From positions 258,526 to 322,525 of the forward strand of contig JXTB01000205.1 in the NCBI GenBank assembly GCA_002914805.1: a stretch of DNA of 64,000 nucleotides. Direction: 5' to 3'. The notes under the pieces are model-generated. The model saw only the letters and a program-made list of their open reading frames with translations, was not told where the DNA came from and did no database searches. Shown here one piece after another: positions 58,171 through 64,000 of this stretch. The first letter of the stretch is position 1, and the number at the start of each line of letters is the position of its first letter. The position numbers and the translations under genes were made by a program. This stretch comes from Parasponia andersonii (Eukaryota; Streptophyta; Magnoliopsida; Rosales; Cannabaceae).

Positions 58171-59728
58171 TACATAACACATTATAACAAACATATTCAC
58201 ACACTCTATTTCACTTCAATCAAAAATTAGAAAAAATTAAAAACGGAAAGTGTTGCAAAGCAAATCTCACCAAAAATCTGGTTAGGAGATAGGAGGCTCA
58301 TAAATCTTACCTGTGCAACGATATTGGAGGTATCTCCAAGATATATGGTGCATGATCTCTCAAACCAACTCCCTTTGACCTTGAAATCAGGTACCTCTTC
58401 TTTTGTGTTAGCAGCCAAGAACACGTCTAATTCGGTCTTGAATTGAATAAGGGAGGATTTCTTGACACTGAATAGTAGATCTTTGGGGTCTGAGCTATCT
58501 CCTCTGTATACTTGCCATCTTCTATGCGCTGTTAATATCTGAATGAGTTAAAACAAAGTTAATTCATCCGTAACTGAGTACGAAACTGAGCAAGATTACA
58601 TGTGATCGTACGTGGTCTGGTGGTAACCAAACTTTCTCATATCGTGGAGCTCCTAAGTTCAAATCTCTCCCCAAAAATGAAAAAGAAAAAAGTGAGATTG
58701 ACTATATGAGTTCTCAATTAATAATTATGATTTTGTAATAAATTGTAGAAGACTAGGAAAAAAAAAAAAATAGAGGACAAAACTTTGGTAACAAAATGTA
58801 AGATCAATGAGTTTTTTAAACAAATAGACCCTTTTTGATGCCCTCTAGTTCACCCAAAGGAGCAGAGATCTTTAGTTCTAAATTCTAATATGGATAATAT
58901 TGGCACATTGCCTCATTTAGTCAAAGAAACTTGACGAAAACTACTCATTCAACTACTCCTACATAGAGATTGGAGATGATGGTCACATGGGCTGTACTTA
59001 GCATTCATCTACATTTTTTTCTTGCTAATAAAAGAATAGTTTGGTTTGAAGTCCTTAGAAAATTTTTACAACTTACTTTATGATGTAATACTAATATATG
59101 TCTGTCCTATCATTTATAAACTGCAATTTCAAAAGAAAAAGATTGAGAAAAGAATCTTCCGATCACAATTTTTGCACGTCTCGGATAACTGGGTAATGCA
59201 ACAAGATCAAGTCAAGGTCCGAAGATTTGACCAACCTTTTTTATTTTTTATTTTTTCCTCTCCGTTTTCAAATGTAATCGGCGTTTGGTAAATGAGTGAC
59301 TATTGACCAATTTGGTTCAATGTTAAACGGTACCGTTCACTATTTTATTTCCAAATAATATAATAATTGTAATAATAACGCAAAATTCAAAGTGGAAGAG
59401 GCTAAACAGTTGAGCTGATCATTAAAATTGAAGCCATAAATGGAAGAAGGGGCAAAATTGGTAAAACCTTTTGTCGGAGGGAGATGACGGAGTTGCCTGC
59501 GCCGTCAACGAGCAGGCGGCGATCATGGATGCTGAAAACGGAGCCTTTGACCTTAAACATGACGTTTCCGTTAACGTCTGTAACGGCGAAGGAACCCTCC
59601 GCCAAGGTCATGAGCTTCTTCGCTATGATCAAATCCACAGGGTAAGGTGCGCAGAACTGGGGGCCCACCACGGCGATCGGATTCGCCATTGGAGGACCGC
59701 TTGGGGCCGCCGCGCCGGTAAACGCCAT
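57868..59728 (-). CDS. LURP-one-related protein, LOR15-like (3 exons, 211 aa)
   Basis: Member of the plant LOR family (DUF567, tubby-like fold). LURP1 itself is needed for basal defence against an oomycete; most members have no known biochemical role. Exons: 59728-59468, 58538-58311, 58014-57868, all GT-AG and phase 0, 636 nt in total. Visible signatures are FCAPYPVDLIIAKKLMTL and FAVTDVNGNVMFKVKG (residues about 25-62), LLVDGAGNSVISLRQK, then ILTAHRRWQVYRGDSSDPKD (exon 2), FKVKGSWFERSCTIY, and in exon 3 the MHKKHSV segment with FSVTVYPHVDYAFIVGLVVIL (the C-terminal central helix of the tubby fold). Length and order match the family. The N-terminus is Ala/Pro/Gly-rich without a signal peptide. 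Confidence 0.95.
58539..59467 (-). other. LOR gene intron 1 (929 bp)
   Basis: AT-rich, with an A-run at about 58759-58770. No inserted element recognised. Confidence 0.8.
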
Positions 59729-61215
59729 CTCTATCGATTGATCGGACGGTGGTAATGATGGTAGAGAGATTTGAAGGCGTATGATTTATGATCTGTTTGG
59801 ATTGTAAAATCCAAAACAGCTGCTTTTATGCGTATGTACAAGTTTCATGTGTACTCGTCTGGATTTGTTTATTTTAATTCTAGTTTTATTTATATTTTTA
59901 TTTTGTTGATTAGGACGTGGCAACCATGGGACTGCAACAACGCGTGCGGCATGTCCCGCGGCCTACACGCGTAGTTGTTTCCATCCCGAGTTGAATTAGT
60001 TTGTAAAACTTTGCAAATTTATCCCAAAAAAAAAAAAATTCTCGTCATTCGGAGGGAAGATATCTTACTTATGCTAATAATAAATACTTAAAATATATTG
60101 AAAATAAGGGAGTAAATATTTGTAGGAATATCAAATGTGAAAGGATGATTTTACACAAATTAACAATTAATGTTAAACATCGTATCAAAATCTTACTTTA
60201 TAATAATTTTCAACAATTAAGTTCAATTTGGTATTGTTATAGTTGTGCTACGAGCAAGAAACAACAGTAAAAAAAAATGTTTAAGTGTTTAATAAATTTT
60301 ATTACAAAACTGTTGTATTGTTTAAAGGCAGTATTTAGTATTTAGTGGTAAACTAAAAATTATATGTGATGCAAATTATTATTTTAGATAATTCAATATT
60401 ATGAAAGCAGAATTAATTTTAAATTAAAATTAGTAATTTGTATTATTTTAAATAATTTTGATGACTAAAATTAGTAACTTATCAAATGCCTTGCATCCCC
60501 TTTTTTTTCTCTAACTGTTTTTCAATACTACAAGTAGGATCTAAAGTAATCCCAAACAGGTCTAACTTTTTATTTTTATTTTTATTTTTATTTTTTTCTC
60601 CATTGCAACTCAAATTTAATATAAAAAATTTAAAAACACACCCAATTTACATTATGCTAATGCATATTATTTTAAAATAATGAGTCACATCCTGATAAAT
60701 TATTTTAAAAAATAAACTAACTGATGACGTCATATAATATATTATTTGTTAATATTCAACCCATGTCATTTTTACTCTCTCTATTAAATTGTGTTTTAAC
60801 ACAAAACTTAATTAGAGTAGTCAGAACCTATCAATTAACTTATGAGGAGTTTGAATATTTTTATTCTTAAATTAACGTGTTAAAATCTAATTTGTCAGTA
60901 TAAAAAAAAAGATGGGAAATTAGGTTAAATATGCATTATAAGAGGCATATTTTGGCACATATGCTTCCCTCAATAAAACTCTGAAAAATATGCATATACC
61001 CACCTGAAATGTCACTTCTGCTCTTAATAATTGGTTTATAATGTATATGTCGCTCTTCTCCTCTTTAACCAAGCTGTAGCTCCTTATTCCTCCCTCTATA
61101 TCCTCACAATCTTTCATGTAATCTCATGCTTGAATTTATCACACTGTCTAAGGAGCTGAAATTCTAAGAGCAGAAAAGAAGAAAAAGATAAAAGTTGAAA
61201 AAATAGAAAAAAGAC
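59729..61215. other. Region between the LOR gene and the MULE transposase
   Basis: It contains the LOR promoter on the minus strand, with an ABRE/G-box-like GACGTGGC at 59914-59921 (about 190 bp upstream of the ATG) beside a GC-richer patch. A (TTTTTA)n microsatellite lies at about 60566-60596, followed by AT-rich sequence. The left end of the MULE must lie somewhere here, but I could not find a terminal inverted repeat. Confidence 0.45.
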
Positions 61216-64000
61216 ATGGCAGTAAGACGGAGGACGGAAATCTGCAAAATGGGTATGTAATTTATATGTTCAAATGTTATGGGTACTATTTGAAATGGTT
61301 TTTAACTGAGTTTTGATATGTTAGGAACATAATTTATACATTAAAAGTTGTTTTCTAGGTCTGGGATTATCTGCAAAAGTCTAGATTTCTCAAAAAATCA
61401 GAGTGCCTCAGTATAAGCATCGAATTTTCGATGTAATTTCGACCATATTTCGATGAAGTCTGAGATGTAAGAATTTCGTCGAACTATATTTCGATTATAA
61501 TTCGATGGTAGTCGAATTTTTGACCTATTTTCGATGACTATTTGATGGTAGTCGAATTTTCGACCTATTTTCGATGACTATTTTGATTATTTTTTTCGAT
61601 GACTATTTCGATTATTTTTTCGATCAATTTCGATGTATTTCGATTATAATTTCGACCAAATTTCGATGAAGTCTGAGATGCAAGAATTTCGTCGACTATA
61701 TTTCGACTATAATTCGATGGTAGTTGAATTTTCGACCTATTTTCGATGACTATTCGATGGTAGTCGAATTTTTGACATATTTTCGATGACTATTCGATTA
61801 TTTTTTTCGATGACTATTTCGATTATTTTTTTTGATCAATTTCGATGTATTTCGAGTATAATTTCGACCAAATTTCGCTGAAGTCTGAGATGTAAGAATT
61901 TCGTCGACTATATTTCGACTATAATTCGATGGTAGTCGAATTTTCGACCTATTTTTGATGACTATTTCGATTATTTCTTTCGACCAATTTCGACCAATTT
62001 TCGATGGCTAAAAATATAGATTCTTCCGTTTACATTTTATGATTTTTTCTGTTGAATCTAATTTCTTTTTTTTATTTCATCTGCAGAGTCACGTTTCAAC
62101 ATCATAGTTTTGTATAACGGTGAATGGAAGTTTTCGTCAGAGAAAATATTATGGTCTTATATTGCTAAAGAAAATAAGGCCATGGGTGTATGGATGGGTA
62201 TAACTTTTGTGACCCTTGTAGATAAGCTGTATAAGGTGATTGGAGTTGATAAAAATCGTTTTGATTTAGAACTTAAGGTTGTTTATAAATGTGATGGTGG
62301 AGATGGAATCCCTATTCCTCCAACGAAGATTACCTCTGATAGTGACCTAGAAATTTGGCTTGAGGAGATGTCTTACTCTATTCAGAACCGTACTCCTTTA
62401 TGTGTGTCCATTTTATCGAAGTTGACACATGTGAGTGAGGGTTGCAGTCAAAATACTTCATTTGTACCTGAAACAGGTGCAGAGAAAATAAATGAGTTAA
62501 AGGAATGCTTTGGTGAAATAGTTAAGACTCCAGCGACAACAACAGGGACTTCAAGTAGTCGAGTGCGTAGAGTAAGAATAGTAGATAATGAAGCGAAGTA
62601 GAGTGCTCCCTTGTTTTCAGAGGGAGAATTGCCGCAGGAAACAACTAACAACTTGTCAGTTGGATCTTCTAATTCAGTGAAAATCGTAATCGGTCAACTA
62701 TTTGAGAATAAGGAAGACTTGAAGCTGAAGCAGCACTTGCATGCAATGAAGTGCAATTTTGAGTTCAAGGTAAAAAAGTCAGGCAAAGACTATTGGTTTA
62801 TAACATATATAGACGACAATTGTACGTAGCGGTTGCAAGCTAGAAAGGTGAAGCAATCTGACATGTTTGAGGTGCGAAGATATGTGCCTGAACACACATG
62901 TTCGTTGATAATAAGGCATAAGGACAACAGACAAGCAGCACCATGGGTTATTGGACATTGCATTAAGAGAAAGTACACAAATTCAGCCAACCCTAATTAT
63001 GCCCATCGATCAATAATCGACGATTTCTCCAAAGATTATGGGATTAATATGACATATGAAAAAGCATGGAGATGTAGGGAAAAAGCACTTCTATATGTGA
63101 GGGGAACAGTGGATGGTTCATATCAAAAGCTACCATCTTACCTATATATATTAAAGAAGACTAATCCAGGAACAGTCACGCATTTAGAGACTGATGAGAT
63201 GAGATGTTTTAAGTATTTCTTCATGTCACTGGGTACATCTATTCGGGGCTTTAAAACAACATACCGTCCTGTGCTATGTGTGGATGGATCCTTCTTAAAA
63301 ACAAACTGTGGAGGGACAATGTTGGCTGCGATTGCACAAGATACAAACATGCAGTTGTATCCTGTTGCATTTGGAGTAGTCGACTCAGAAAACAACGACT
63401 CCTGGATATATTTTATAGTGAAACTAAAGGAAGTAATTGGAGACGTTTAGAACTTGGTCTTCGTATCGGACCGACACCCAAGTATTACGAATGCATTGTC
63501 GACTGTGTTCCCTGAAGCACACCACGGAGCTTGCATACATCATATTGGTATGAATATCCAAGCAAAATTCAAGACTGATCATTACCACAGTGAGTACTTC
63601 TTGGCGGCAAAATCCTATCGGATGAGTGACTTTCTTCATCATTTTGAGAAGATCAAGGTCAAGGATCAAGCCATTGCTAATTATTTAGAAGAAATAGGCA
63701 TTGAGAAATGGAGCCGTGCAAACTTCTCTGCCATTCGTTACAACATCATGACAAGTAATAACGCTGAGAGCTTTAATAACACGAGTAGAGATGTACGGAA
63801 GTATCCAATCACAACTTTGGCAGAGTTTCTGAGGTATACACTACAAACTTGGTTCTTTGAAAGACGAACATTGGCAATGGAATCCAATAAACCATTACCG
63901 ACAAAGATTGAGAAGAAATTGGAGGACCGTATTGAGGCTACGAAGACTTTGATTGTTCAGCCTCTCAGCCACTATGAGTTTTATGTCATGGACGGTGACA
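61216..64000 (+). pseudogene. MULE (MuDR-type) transposase gene, truncated by window edge
   Basis: Exon 1 is 61216-61252 (MAVRRRTEICKM, ending G|GTATGT). Exon 2 starts at 62087 after CTGCAG and stays in one frame to 64000. Order: a PB1/MuDR-N-like region (LYNGEWKFSSEKILWSY), a MuDR DNA-binding-like segment (EFKVKKSGKDYWFITYIDDNC, then ARKVKQSDMFEVRRYVPEHTC), then the MULE transposase domain with CVDGSFLKTNCGGTMLAAIA (catalytic Asp codon 63283-63285), FGVVDSENNDSW and VFVSDRHPSI (second Asp codon 63469-63471), then GACIHHI. The only interruptions in over 600 codons are TAG codons at 62599, 62827 and 63448. Intron 1 holds the TTCGA repeat. Very likely a recently silenced element. Confidence 0.88.
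61410..62010. repeat. TTCGA-rich tandem repeat, period about 213 bp, in MULE intron 1
   Basis: The marker GAAGTCTGAGATG recurs at 61455, 61668 and 61880, giving periods of 213 and 212 bp and about 2.6 copies. Within each copy TTCGA (as TTCGAT or TTCGAC) recurs many times, often every 10-12 bp, with T-rich spacers and sub-repeats such as TTTTCGATGACTATTCGAT. The motif TCGA is self-complementary. The array sits inside the intron between transposase exons 1 and 2. Confidence 0.93.

Noticed and set aside
1-64000. CRISPR array, bacterial operons or tRNA/rRNA genes
   Set aside because: The tandem repeats have no spacer-repeat architecture, the genes have plant introns, and I saw no tRNA or rRNA signature by eye; a covariance-model scan would be needed to exclude a tRNA fully.

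Overview
The window is plant nuclear DNA, most likely from a eudicot. It is AT-rich, has GT-AG introns and carries many decayed transposable elements. Three complete protein-coding genes lie among them. Every intron phase in my three gene models closes in frame.

Layout. 1-5379: 5' part of a Ty3/gypsy LTR retrotransposon on the minus strand (one LTR, primer-binding site, gag, protease, RT). A second RT-RNase H block lies inside its gag. 5380-7560: non-coding. 7561-9331: 3' end of an L1-type LINE. 9332-11500: non-coding with short tandem repeats. 11500-25265: RAPTOR, the TORC1 scaffold, plus strand, 23 coding exons, 1341 aa. 27530-31717: a TOM1-LIKE (VHS-GAT) ubiquitin receptor, minus strand, 9 exons, 645 aa, convergent with RAPTOR. 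32300-36898: non-coding. 36899-41780: decayed Helitron with a Pif1-type helicase and an RPA1-like gene. About 42049-48060: probable decayed CACTA (En/Spm) element. 48060-53700: non-coding, with MITE-like elements and two-copy tandem repeats. 54454-55685: two exon-like pieces of an unrecognised gene. 57868-59728: a LURP-one-related gene, minus strand, 3 exons, 211 aa, with a decayed copy of its last exon just downstream. 61216-64000: a MULE (MuDR-type) transposase gene running off the right edge, with three in-frame TAG stops and an unusual TTCGA-rich tandem repeat in its first intron.

The three host genes are not a functional cluster: RAPTOR acts in TORC1 growth signalling, the TOL protein in endosomal sorting, and the LOR protein is a tubby-fold protein of mostly unknown role. 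Recurrent features are two-copy tandem duplications from 35 bp to over 500 bp (one duplicates a RAPTOR splice acceptor) and decay of mobile elements by C-to-T/G-to-A changes. I found no RNA genes and no CRISPR. Single undetermined bases occur at 4300 and 34291.
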